Positions 56,591 through 64,000 of a stretch of DNA of 64,000 nt are shown here, in pieces. A program made the translations under genes and the position numbers. Every line of letters starts with the position of its first letter. Within the stretch, counting starts at the first letter, position 1. This stretch comes from Flavobacteriales bacterium. GTDB lineage: Bacteria > Bacteroidota > Bacteroidia > Flavobacteriales_D > Parvicellaceae. The stretch covers positions 62,001 to 126,000 of the forward strand of contig JAOASC010000046.1 of the NCBI GenBank assembly GCA_025210295.1. The letters run 5' to 3'. The notes under the pieces were generated by a model. It had not been told where the DNA came from. It made no database searches and saw nothing but the letters and a program-made list of their open reading frames with translations.

Positions 56591-57010
56591 TTATAACTTA
56601 TTAGCTGGATAAGCGTTTAACGTAGCTGTTGCTATTGCTACCAACTCCTGATTTTGATTAAAAATTTCACCTTTACAAACAATTATTCTATTCCCCTCAC
56701 TAATCACTTCTCCTACACCTCTTAACTCATCGCCCTCAAACACAGGTTTTAGGTAATTAATTTTAAACTCAACTGTTGAAACCACTTTATTTTTCAAGGA
56801 TGATACTGATAAAGCTGTGACTCCTACAACAGCATCCATCATTCCAGCTAATGCTCCTCCATGCATGGCTTTTGAAGTTGCTAACAGTTTTTGGGTAACC
56901 AATAGCTTATAAACCACCTCCCCTGGCTTAACGATTGTGTATGTCATATTAAACAGCCGACCAAACTCATTCGTTTTATTATATGCTTCTATAATTTTAT
57001 TCATAATCAT
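56591..57010 (-). CDS. Hotdog-fold thioesterase (PaaI-like)
   Basis: A 139-residue protein of the hotdog thioesterase family. The conserved HGGALAGMMDAVVG lies at 50-63, and STVEFKINYLKPVFEGDEL near 86-105 is the typical second strand pair. These enzymes hydrolyse acyl-CoA or similar thioesters; substrate is unknown. The start overlaps the 3' end of the glycosyltransferase gene by 14 bp, so translation may be coupled. Two Met codons at 1 and 3 leave the exact start open. Confidence 0.8.
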   Translation of the reverse strand: MIMNKIIEAYNKTNEFGRLFNMTYTIVKPGEVVYKLLVTQKLLATSKAMHGGALAGMMDAVVGVTALSVSSLKNKVVSTVEFKINYLKPVFEGDELRGVGEVISEGNRIIVCKGEIFNQNQELVAIATATLNAYPANKL

Positions 57011-58910
57011 CTAAAATAGGCTCATACAAACTATATTGAATAGGGTTTCCTTGCCTCAGCTGAACCTGATATTCCTGAAGCCAAAAATCACCTTTATCTT
57101 TATTCCACAAGTAAGTAGTAACCTCCACATTTTTAGTTGGTAAATGAACTCCTGAGAGCTCAATAGTTTTATAAATGGTCTTTTTATCACTACTCTTTAT
57201 AAAATCGGCTGAACTAACTACTGAATAGTTAATTACAGAATCCTTATACTTTAATGCTGTTACTAAATACAATGCTTTTTCTTCCAAATGACTATAAGTA
57301 ACTTTAATATCAAGCACATCATTTCTATGCTTTAATGCAGCATCTAAATTAAAGGCTATTTGAGGTCCCCATTCTTTTTCTTTCTTCAACAAACCTCCTT
57401 TGGCATCATATAGTAAATCGACATTATTCCAACCTTTTTGGCTAGCTTTAAAATTGTTTTTCAATTCAAAATATGGCATTAAGTCATCTTCGTTTTTCTC
57501 CTTACTAAACACATATAGGTTACTTGCGTAATAATCTTTTTTCTCAATACAATAAGGGTAATACTCTTTGATCATCTGAACAATTTCTGGAGCAGCATAA
57601 GCAACACCTCCATATACAAAATATGGCGTTTTACTATTTCCAACCATTTCTTGTACTTGATCTAAACCAATGTTACTAGATACTCCTTGCAAATAATTCA
57701 CAAAAGAGAAACTCCATTGATATTTGTCTTTGTAAAATTGGTTTATTCTTGGATGATTAGCAATTAACACTGTACTTTGGTTTCTCTCTGACAAGGATTC
57801 TATGTCTTTTAAAAACTGTAAATGACGTGTCTGATATAACACTCGATAATGCTGTCTATTTTTTATCAGTGTAACACTATTTACCAACAGTACTGCGATT
57901 ACTAGCGCCCCAATTACTTTTGAACTTATTTTTTGGGGAAACCAACCAAAAGCTAAAAAGAAAAAATAAGGAACAGTAAAAATCAACATGGAATACTGTA
58001 TGACAGGATTAACATAGATTGAATAAAGCAGACCAACACTTAGAGGGGTTAAAAACCACAACCAACTTATTTTATAAAACACCCCCCATTTTTCTTTCCA
58101 CTTATAAAGCGCTCCCACTCCAAAAACAACCAAAGCCAAACAATAACTTTCTATAGAAAAATGGAATATATATTTAATATAATTTAGCGGGAACAAAGGA
58201 GATGGTTTACTCAACCAACCGTCCAAACCTCCTTGACCTAACTGATAAAAGAAAATTGATAAATGTGGTAAATATAAGATAAACACCAACAAGCCGGCCA
58301 ATACATATCCAAGCAACTGTTTACCTTTGAGCATAAACAATCCAGTAAAACCAACTACAGCTACAAATAACAGGCTAAAATGGTGGTTATATGCACATAA
58401 AGCTGAGAATGACACATATCCTAAATAAACCCAAAACGTTTGTTTCCCCTTAATTAACAACGTCCAAAAATAAACCATCAACAAGCCTAAAAACAACCCA
58501 CTAATATACGGTCGAATAATCACACTGTAGGTTAATGTATATTGAATTGTAGCAATATATGCTGCTGTAATTAGCCCGACATTTTGGTTAAACCATAATT
58601 TGCCAACTTTATACATCAAAGGAATTGACAAACTCCCCATCAGTACAAACGGGAGCTTTAACCACAATTCATTTTCCCCTACTAATTGAACATACCACCA
58701 TAAAAAAACTTGGATTCCTGCTGGGTGCGTATCACCAATTTGTACACCAATTTTTAAGACTTCATCAAATGTTTCAAATCTTGTCCGAAAAAGAGCACTA
58801 AACTCATCGTGCATAAAAGGCATATCATAGAGGTGATAAAGTCTTAAAAACACACCAACTACAATAATTAGCGATAATAAAATTGATTGATACTCTAATT
58901 TATTCAGCAC
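56997..58910 (-). CDS. GT39-type membrane glycosyltransferase
   Basis: A 637-residue inner-membrane protein of the ArnT/PMT-like GT-C superfamily, which transfers sugars from polyprenyl phosphates on the periplasmic side. The first loop has the DE motif (Asp35, Glu36 in PFMHDEFSALFRTRF). About ten membrane segments follow (to about residue 350), with NHH near residue 175 in a typical loop. The C-terminal third (about 360-637) is soluble and periplasmic. The start is a GTG at 58910, 4 bp after the aminotransferase stop codon. It probably acts on the glycan made by the cluster upstream. Confidence 0.78.
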   Translation of the reverse strand: MLNKLEYQSILLSLIIVVGVFLRLYHLYDMPFMHDEFSALFRTRFETFDEVLKIGVQIGDTHPAGIQVFLWWYVQLVGENELWLKLPFVLMGSLSIPLMYKVGKLWFNQNVGLITAAYIATIQYTLTYSVIIRPYISGLFLGLLMVYFWTLLIKGKQTFWVYLGYVSFSALCAYNHHFSLLFVAVVGFTGLFMLKGKQLLGYVLAGLLVFILYLPHLSIFFYQLGQGGLDGWLSKPSPLFPLNYIKYIFHFSIESYCLALVVFGVGALYKWKEKWGVFYKISWLWFLTPLSVGLLYSIYVNPVIQYSMLIFTVPYFFFLAFGWFPQKISSKVIGALVIAVLLVNSVTLIKNRQHYRVLYQTRHLQFLKDIESLSERNQSTVLIANHPRINQFYKDKYQWSFSFVNYLQGVSSNIGLDQVQEMVGNSKTPYFVYGGVAYAAPEIVQMIKEYYPYCIEKKDYYASNLYVFSKEKNEDDLMPYFELKNNFKASQKGWNNVDLLYDAKGGLLKKEKEWGPQIAFNLDAALKHRNDVLDIKVTYSHLEEKALYLVTALKYKDSVINYSVVSSADFIKSSDKKTIYKTIELSGVHLPTKNVEVTTYLWNKDKGDFWLQEYQVQLRQGNPIQYSLYEPILDDYE

Positions 58911-58914
58911 GTCG

Positions 58915-60057
58915 TCAACTTTCTATTTTGTAAAAATTATGGATTTCCTGAATAACTAAATCTTGCTCTTCTTGGGTTAAATCGTAAAAAAATGGCAACC
59001 TTAAAAGATGATGTTCAAAATAATCAGACATAGCTAAAGATCGTCCATCGTGTTTCTCTTTGTAAAAAGGGCTTTTGTGTAAACTCAAATAATGAAACAC
59101 AGACAATATACCTTTTGTTTTCAGATAATTAATTAATGCTGTTCGTTTTTCAAAGCTCTCGCAAAGCACGTAAAACATGTGTGCATTATTCGTTGAATGC
59201 TCTAAATGGATAGGTAACTTCAGCTTTCCTTGGACCTCTAAAGCGTGCAACCCTTTATAGTAACTCTGCCAAATTTCTTTTCTCCTATTTTGAATATCTT
59301 CAATATTTTCTAATTGGGCATACAAAAATGCTGCAACAACTTCGGAGGGCAAATAAGAAGAACCTACATCAACCCAACCGTATTTATTTACCTCACCTCT
59401 AAAGAAAGCTGAACGATTGGTTCCTTTCTCCCATATTACTTCAGCACGTTCAAATAATTGATCATCATTAACAACTAACATTCCTCCTTCTCCACTGATA
59501 ATATTTTTAGTTTCATGAAAAGAAAATGTAGCCAAATGACCTATACTCCCCAAAGGTTTTCCTTTATAATAAGAGTCTACTGCTTGCGCGGCATCTTCTA
59601 CCACAAACAAGTTGTACTTTTCCGCCAATCGCATAATCTCATCCATATCGCAAGCCATACCAGCATAGTGGACAGGGACAATAGCTTTGGTCTTACTGGT
59701 GATTAAGGCTTCTATTTTAGAAACATCCATATTCGGATGATTGGGTAAGCTATCTGCAAAAACAATTTTTGCTCCTCTCAAAACAAATGCATTTGCTGTA
59801 CTGACAAAAGTATAAGATGGTATAATCACTTCATCCCCTGGTTCTATCCCAATTAAAATTGAAGACATTTCCAAAGCATCAGTACAACTAGATGTTAACA
59901 GACAATTCTTAAACCCATATTTTTCTTGAAAGAACTGATGACTTTTCTTTGTAAACACACCATTACCTGACAAATGCAACGATTTTACTGCTTCGTAGAT
60001 ATAATGTGTTTCTTTACCTGTTAAATGTGGTTTATTGAACCCTATTTTCATTTTCAT
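58915..60057 (-). CDS. wecE: DegT/DnrJ/EryC1/StrS aminotransferase, WecE/RffA type
   Basis: A 380-residue PLP enzyme. It starts IGFNKPHLTGKETHYI and has the SFHETKN motif, whose Lys184 forms the Schiff base with PLP. VVEDAAQAVDSYYKGKPLG (Asp155, Gln158) and TSSCTDALEMS are further family motifs. The HETKN form is typical of WecE/RffA, dTDP-4-dehydro-6-deoxyglucose aminotransferase, which makes dTDP-4-amino-4,6-dideoxygalactose. The genes for the dTDP-glucose steps (rmlA, rmlB) are not in the window. It lies 4 bp from the GT39 gene. The sugar product is inferred from motif similarity. Confidence 0.83.
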   Translation of the reverse strand: MKMKIGFNKPHLTGKETHYIYEAVKSLHLSGNGVFTKKSHQFFQEKYGFKNCLLTSSCTDALEMSSILIGIEPGDEVIIPSYTFVSTANAFVLRGAKIVFADSLPNHPNMDVSKIEALITSKTKAIVPVHYAGMACDMDEIMRLAEKYNLFVVEDAAQAVDSYYKGKPLGSIGHLATFSFHETKNIISGEGGMLVVNDDQLFERAEVIWEKGTNRSAFFRGEVNKYGWVDVGSSYLPSEVVAAFLYAQLENIEDIQNRRKEIWQSYYKGLHALEVQGKLKLPIHLEHSTNNAHMFYVLCESFEKRTALINYLKTKGILSVFHYLSLHKSPFYKEKHDGRSLAMSDYFEHHLLRLPFFYDLTQEEQDLVIQEIHNFYKIES

Positions 60058-60160
60058 TCCTTATCCAATTTGTTCATTCTTAATACACCAGCTAAACCTT
60101 ACAGCTCAACATTTTTTTCTGAGAATTGCTATTCTTTTTTAGAACGATAAAAATTTAAAC

Positions 60161-61081
60161 TTAAGTTTTTAAAATGGCAATACCAAACCCTTCTTTACCA
60201 TAACCATTTCCTGTGTACAGCATATAACGCTCTCCTTTATAATCAAATACACAAGGATAACTAATCATATCACTATCCCAACTATCATCTGGTGATACAT
60301 CTATTCCTACTTGATCATCTTTCCTAATCCACTTTATACCGTCATCTGATTCAGCATACCCAATTCTATATTGATCTGATCGTTCACTAGCCCTGTATGA
60401 ATACCACATTTTATACTTCTCCTGATCTTTGACAACCCAAGGCTTGGATAAAGCATACTCTCCTTTATGTTCAAGCCCCACAACAATTTGATTGGTTCTT
60501 TTCCAATTTACACCATCATTAGACTCAGCATATTTAAACACATGATTCATCGCCGACTGCTCCTCTCCCCAAGATAGATTAGACCCATACCACATTTTAT
60601 ATACTCCTTCATCAAATAAAACACAAGGGTAAGATATTGAAAAAGGATCCTCATCACTTCGATCCATAATTGGAGCTTTGCTTACTTTTTCAAATTTATG
60701 TTGCTCTTTATTTAATTTCGCTAATCCTATCGTATTCAACCATGGAACAGTAACTTTTAGGTTCCAGCCTAAATAATACAAATATTCTTCTCCCTCTATT
60801 TCCTGAAAGCAGCTCATTACTACACCAGAATCATCAAACAAGCCTAATTCGCCTGGTGTCAAAACTGGTTCTTTAGAGATATTAACTATTTGAAAATCAT
60901 TTTCAAAATCCAAATCTAAATAAGCGATATAACTTTTAGACATTTTATCTCGACAAGTAAAAAACACACGACATGTACCATCTTCAAGTTCTTTAAAAAC
61001 AGGATTAGCTCCATGAGAAAACATCCAATCACTATGATTTTCAGCTTTAAAAATGTGTTTTATTTTAATCCATTTCATCAT
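60161..61081 (-). CDS. Glycosidase-like five-bladed beta-propeller protein
   Basis: A 306-residue protein with repeated blades of the GH43/GH32/GH130 propeller class: HGANPVFKELEDGTCRVFFTC, ISYPCVLFDEGVYKMWYGS, ALSKPWVVKDQEKYKMWYS and ISYPCVFDYKGERYMLYTG. Recurrent acidic residues (DDSG, DEDPFS) may be catalytic or binding. No signal peptide is visible, so it is probably cytoplasmic, unlike most glycosidases. It overlaps the acetyltransferase gene by 4 bp, inside a glycan cluster. Its role could be sugar trimming, phosphorolysis or binding; a firm function cannot be read from sequence. Confidence 0.7.
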   Translation of the reverse strand: MMKWIKIKHIFKAENHSDWMFSHGANPVFKELEDGTCRVFFTCRDKMSKSYIAYLDLDFENDFQIVNISKEPVLTPGELGLFDDSGVVMSCFQEIEGEEYLYYLGWNLKVTVPWLNTIGLAKLNKEQHKFEKVSKAPIMDRSDEDPFSISYPCVLFDEGVYKMWYGSNLSWGEEQSAMNHVFKYAESNDGVNWKRTNQIVVGLEHKGEYALSKPWVVKDQEKYKMWYSYRASERSDQYRIGYAESDDGIKWIRKDDQVGIDVSPDDSWDSDMISYPCVFDYKGERYMLYTGNGYGKEGFGIAILKT

Positions 61082-61737
61082 AAAGAAACTTCATCACTTT
61101 TTTTGGAGAGCTGAGTACTTCTAGGCGGCACATAAATCCCTAATTCTTCTGTATCTTTGGCTATAACAGCCCCAGCCCCTAATAATGTTTTTGAAGCAAT
61201 TCTCACCTTATGAGCTAACGTAGCATTAACCCCCAAGAAACAATTTGACTCAACAACACAATGTCCAGATATAACAACATGTGAACTAACAAAGTTATGA
61301 TCTTCAATGATAGAGTGATGACCAATATGGTTACCACTCCATAAGGTTACATTCTTTCCTATTTTAACATACGGTTGTATAGTATTATCTTCTAGTATAA
61401 AGCAGTTATCTCCACATTCAAACTGAGATAAATAAGAGCATTTTGAACTAATATAAGATACCAGCTCATAACCTTTTTCTTTGGCTAAAAAATACTTTTG
61501 CTCTCTAATTTCGTTCATTTTAGCATAACTCAATGCAATAAACATCTTAAAGGCATCGGGTGGATAAACTTTTTCCACTTCATCAAATGGAATAAGCGGC
61601 AAACCTTCATACTCATCACTATTAATGTAATCTCTATCTACAGTAAACGCAATAACTTCATGTTCGCTGTCATTATCAAAATAATACTTTGCTAACTGAG
61701 CAATATCACCTGTTCCAAACAAAACTATCTTTGCCAT
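61078..61737 (-). CDS. NeuD/PglD-type sugar O- or N-acetyltransferase
   Basis: A 219-residue protein with an N-terminal Rossmann-like nucleotide-binding part (about 1-85; KIVLFGTGDIAQLAKYYF) and a C-terminal left-handed beta-helix of hexapeptide repeats (about 95-205; FILEDNTIQPYVKIGKNVTL, GVNATLAHKVRIASKTLLGAGAVI). This is the architecture of NeuD and PglD, which acetylate bacterial amino sugars. The probable catalytic histidine region is around GNHIGHHSIIEDH. It lies beside a WecE-type aminotransferase, so acetylation of the 4-amino sugar is a reasonable inference. Confidence 0.8.
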   Translation of the reverse strand: MAKIVLFGTGDIAQLAKYYFDNDSEHEVIAFTVDRDYINSDEYEGLPLIPFDEVEKVYPPDAFKMFIALSYAKMNEIREQKYFLAKEKGYELVSYISSKCSYLSQFECGDNCFILEDNTIQPYVKIGKNVTLWSGNHIGHHSIIEDHNFVSSHVVISGHCVVESNCFLGVNATLAHKVRIASKTLLGAGAVIAKDTEELGIYVPPRSTQLSKKSDEVSL

Positions 61738-62354
61738 TATTTTCTTATAATTATTGTAAATTCATATAATTCGTAATCATGCAAAAGTGCTACATTTTTG
61801 GATATATTCTTTTTGCAAAAATCAAACACTTCTAGAGGGTTTGCATAATAGAGGTAATCTTTTTTATACTCTTCATCAGAATATGAGGTTAAAATATTAA
61901 ACGACAGCCCCTTTCTTGCCAATCCACTCATCTTCAACACTGTATCGTAAATATATTTTTTCCATACCTCTTCTTCTTCTTTTAGTTTAACATTAAAAAT
62001 CCCATTGGCGATAACATAATCGGATATTTTTAAGGCTTCTGCATTGGAAAAAAATTGGAGATTACTTTTAGTATGCAACTCTTTTCCTTTTTTTATCATC
62101 TCTTCTGAGATATCAAATCCGGTATAGTCAAAACTATATTTTGAAGAGTTTAGATACTCAATTAAAGATCCAAAACCACATCCATAATCAAGCAAAGAAA
62201 AATGTTTATCGTCCGCTATCAATTTTGTCAATTGCTCAAACCTTAAGAAATGAGAAGCTTTACCATTCCAATCAACCCCTTGACTCGTAGCCCCATGCTC
62301 CCTTACTTTTTCAGAATAATATTGTTCTACTTTACTTTCTATTCTACCGCTCAT
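61737..62354 (-). CDS. Class I SAM-dependent methyltransferase in the glycan cluster
   Basis: A 205-residue cytoplasmic protein with SAM motif I FSLLDYGCGFGSLIEYL at 52-68, the acidic FDISEEMIKKGKEL after strand 2, and ADYVIANGIFNVKL-like later motif. The family is a small-molecule methyltransferase. Start and stop overlap neighbours by 4 bp and 1 bp, so it is tightly coupled in the cluster. The target is probably a sugar or a related precursor, which is inference. Confidence 0.78.
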   Translation of the reverse strand: MSGRIESKVEQYYSEKVREHGATSQGVDWNGKASHFLRFEQLTKLIADDKHFSLLDYGCGFGSLIEYLNSSKYSFDYTGFDISEEMIKKGKELHTKSNLQFFSNAEALKISDYVIANGIFNVKLKEEEEVWKKYIYDTVLKMSGLARKGLSFNILTSYSDEEYKKDYLYYANPLEVFDFCKKNISKNVALLHDYELYEFTIIIRK

Positions 62355-63295
62355 GACTTATTTTCCGTTTTTCTATCAAATACAAACTGAGGTCTTCCTT
62401 TTACTTGCTCAAACATTTTTCCTAAATACACCCCCAAAACTCCTATTGAAACGAGTATTACCCCCAAAGAAAAAGAAAGCAACACCACAATACTGGCCCA
62501 TCCTGATTGATAACTTGATATAAAATAAGATATTATAATATAAACCCCTCCTAAAAAAGAGAAAAATGACACGAAGCCTCCAAAATAAATACTTAATCGC
62601 AATAACTTTTCAGATTGGTATAATATAGCCACTCCTGCGTGTTTTATCAATTTCTTAAAAGTATATGACGATTCCCCCTCAAAACGTTGATTATGCTCAA
62701 TTTCTACATAACCAGAACTAAACCCTAACCATCTTAAGACCAAAAGATAGTGAAATTGGTAATCATTATAGTCATTAAAGGCTTTAACTACTTTTTTTGA
62801 AATAAGGCTATAAGCCCCAACATTTTTATCTGCTTCCAAACTCTTATTTTCCAATAGAAAATTTAAAACCAAATTAAATAAAACTGCTGTTATATTTTTA
62901 AATTTAGAATGGCTTCTTTTTTTCTTGTATGTATATACAATATCGTTGCCCTCGTAATACTTTTCTACAAGCTCTTTAATATACTTAGGGTTATCTTGCA
63001 AATCACAATCCATGACAATGGCTACATCTCCTGTGCAAACAGAAAGCCCTGCTTTAATCGCTGCGTGCTGCCCAAAGTTTCTACTTAACTTATAACCAAA
63101 AACTTTATTTCTCTGTTGAGCCACCTCAACAATCTGCTCCCAAGATTTATCTGGACTTGCATCTTCTACCAAAATAATTTCATAATCACACCCAATAACT
63201 TTTACCCCTTCTTCAATTTGAGCGACCAATTCATTCACTATTTTTTCAGCCCCATATACGGGACTTACTATAGATATTTTGGATATTTTTTGCAT
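62351..63295 (-). CDS. Glycosyltransferase family 2, polyprenyl-phosphate sugar synthase type
   Basis: A 314-residue GT2 enzyme. The GT-A fold has SIVSPVYGAEKIVNELV near 8-24, the DxD motif in VMDCDLQDNP (Asp96, Asp98), and QRFEGESSYTFKKL near 204-217, typical of dolichol-phosphate mannose synthase-like and GtrB enzymes. Two C-terminal membrane segments follow (about 233-258 and 266-290). Such enzymes load a sugar onto polyprenyl phosphate for use by a GT-C transferase like the GT39 protein in this cluster. The 3' end overlaps the methyltransferase gene by 4 bp. Confidence 0.87.
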   Translation of the reverse strand: MQKISKISIVSPVYGAEKIVNELVAQIEEGVKVIGCDYEIILVEDASPDKSWEQIVEVAQQRNKVFGYKLSRNFGQHAAIKAGLSVCTGDVAIVMDCDLQDNPKYIKELVEKYYEGNDIVYTYKKKRSHSKFKNITAVLFNLVLNFLLENKSLEADKNVGAYSLISKKVVKAFNDYNDYQFHYLLVLRWLGFSSGYVEIEHNQRFEGESSYTFKKLIKHAGVAILYQSEKLLRLSIYFGGFVSFFSFLGGVYIIISYFISSYQSGWASIVVLLSFSLGVILVSIGVLGVYLGKMFEQVKGRPQFVFDRKTENKS

Positions 63296-63298
63296 TTA

Positions 63299-63997
63299 TT
63301 AACCTTTAAAACTTTTCATATTCTGCTTGGCCCCTTCAACGCCCTCATTAAATATTAAGTCTAAAATTGTCACTCCATGCTCAAAAGCTCCGTACTGCTG
63401 TGAATACTCTGGATAACCTGAATAATCAAACCAGTGTACCTGAACACCTTTTGCTTCAAACAAACCAACGTCCATATAAGCTTTGGCTGCTGGTCCTGAA
63501 TAATAATCTGTAACTTTTAAATCTAAACACACATTTAATAACTTCTCTGTTTTATCTCCCTGCAAATTCAAGTCTTTGGAGAAAATGATTTCTGTTTCAA
63601 TCCCCAATAACTTACAAATTTCATCAATAAATATGACGTTTACATCACTTAGCATTTCAAAATTGCAATTTAAGTATATTTTTTCGAAAATATCTTTATA
63701 CTCATTAAAAAAAGGAGCTTTTCCATATACTTGCTTCAGTAATTGCCAATGTTTTTTTCCCCAATCTTGATCACTAATTAAAGTTTCATTAATCTTTTGG
63801 TTGAATTTTCCTTTAACACTAACTGGAATGCTCATCCATTTCAAACCATTAGCGGTCTTTATTTTATTACGATTCCTCCAATCCCTCTTCGTATACTGCA
63901 TTTCATCATACACCACAAATACATCTACTGAATTAATTGCATCAAAATACCCCTTCCAAGGGATATAATTTGACTGAGTAATTATTGCTTTTTTCAT
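63299..63997 (-). CDS. WbqC family protein
   Basis: A 232-residue protein of the WbqC family, found in O-antigen and other glycan clusters. It starts KKAIITQSNYIPWKGYFDAI, the usual family beginning, and has DEMQYTKRDWRNRNKIKTANG and SGPAAKAYMDVGLFEAKGVQVHWFDY as the conserved middle and C-terminal blocks (only positions about 31-50 and 168-195 are meant). The biochemical function of the family is not clear; a role in modifying an amino sugar is often assumed. The gene is complete, its ATG being 3 bp from the window edge, and the cluster may continue upstream. Confidence 0.85.
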   Translation of the reverse strand: MKKAIITQSNYIPWKGYFDAINSVDVFVVYDEMQYTKRDWRNRNKIKTANGLKWMSIPVSVKGKFNQKINETLISDQDWGKKHWQLLKQVYGKAPFFNEYKDIFEKIYLNCNFEMLSDVNVIFIDEICKLLGIETEIIFSKDLNLQGDKTEKLLNVCLDLKVTDYYSGPAAKAYMDVGLFEAKGVQVHWFDYSGYPEYSQQYGAFEHGVTILDLIFNEGVEGAKQNMKSFKG

Positions 63998-64000
63998 TTC

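Noticed and set aside
1-64000. Mobile elements, tRNA or rRNA genes, defence systems
   Set aside because: No transposase, integrase, inverted-repeat ends, tRNA cloverleaf or nuclease-type defence gene was seen; this is by eye and a tRNA scan would settle the tRNA question.

Overview
The window is AT-rich bacterial chromosome from a member of the Bacteroidota, most likely the order Flavobacteriales. Four things support this: the giant type IX secretion (T9SS) and gliding outer-membrane protein SprA in the order maeB-ruvA-sprA; at least six secreted proteins ending in T9SS type A or type B sorting domains; several start-proximal sequences matching the Bacteroidetes -7 promoter consensus TAnnTTTG; and lineage-typical families (POT transporters, OmpP1/FadL barrels, TonB-plug receptors with a carboxypeptidase-regulatory N-domain, AtpZ plus DUF6168, bactofilin, SiaB/SiaC). 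I see no rRNA, tRNA, CRISPR array, insertion sequence or prophage gene. The window is mostly core genome plus lineage-specific surface genes.

Layout. Bases 1-9001 (+ strand): the 3' end of an RNase E/G gene, coaX, an envelope cluster (outer-membrane barrel, secreted TPR protein, LptC, small membrane protein, CNNM/CBS transporter-like protein), then maeB-ruvA. Bases 9074-19610 (+): sprA and a T9SS type A cargo with a PKD domain. Bases 19611-20106 hold no convincing gene. Bases 20107-26734 (-): two paralogous POT peptide transporters, a GDSL lipoprotein and a FadL-type barrel. Bases 26826-28098: a Nudix hydrolase gene and pyrE, divergent with start codons only 7 bp apart. Bases 28167-33011 (-): methyltransferase, beta-helix T9SS cargo and TonB-dependent-receptor-like barrel in one tightly packed unit. 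Bases 33089-36033 (-): SiaC and SiaB homologues, a tandem universal stress protein, a DUF6168-like membrane protein, AtpZ and a bactofilin. Bases 36101-42204 (-): coupled genes for a type A and a type B T9SS adhesin. Bases 42310-47841: divergent tamB and tsaD. Bases 47843-55251 (-): two paralogous giant type B cargos flanking a small secreted protein. Bases 55391-63997 (-): bioB, a hotdog thioesterase and a surface-glycan cluster (GT39, WecE-type aminotransferase, beta-propeller glycosidase-like protein, NeuD-type acetyltransferase, methyltransferase, GT2, WbqC).

How they fit together. The dominant theme is the cell envelope: T9SS translocon and cargo, LPS export (LptC), TamB-type assembly and glycan synthesis. 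Type B and type A cargos of F. johnsoniae and Porphyromonas pass through the SprA channel, so translocon and cargo genes sit in the same window. The glycan cluster could feed O-antigen or the A-LPS-like anchor to which T9SS cargo is attached; that link is inference. The most interesting candidates for less-described biology are the SiaB-SiaC phospho-switch next to a universal stress protein with no SiaA or SiaD nearby; the duplicated giant cargo operon with an intercalated small secreted protein; the POT paralogues with soluble inserts in different periplasmic loops; and the near-leaderless arrangement at pyrE.
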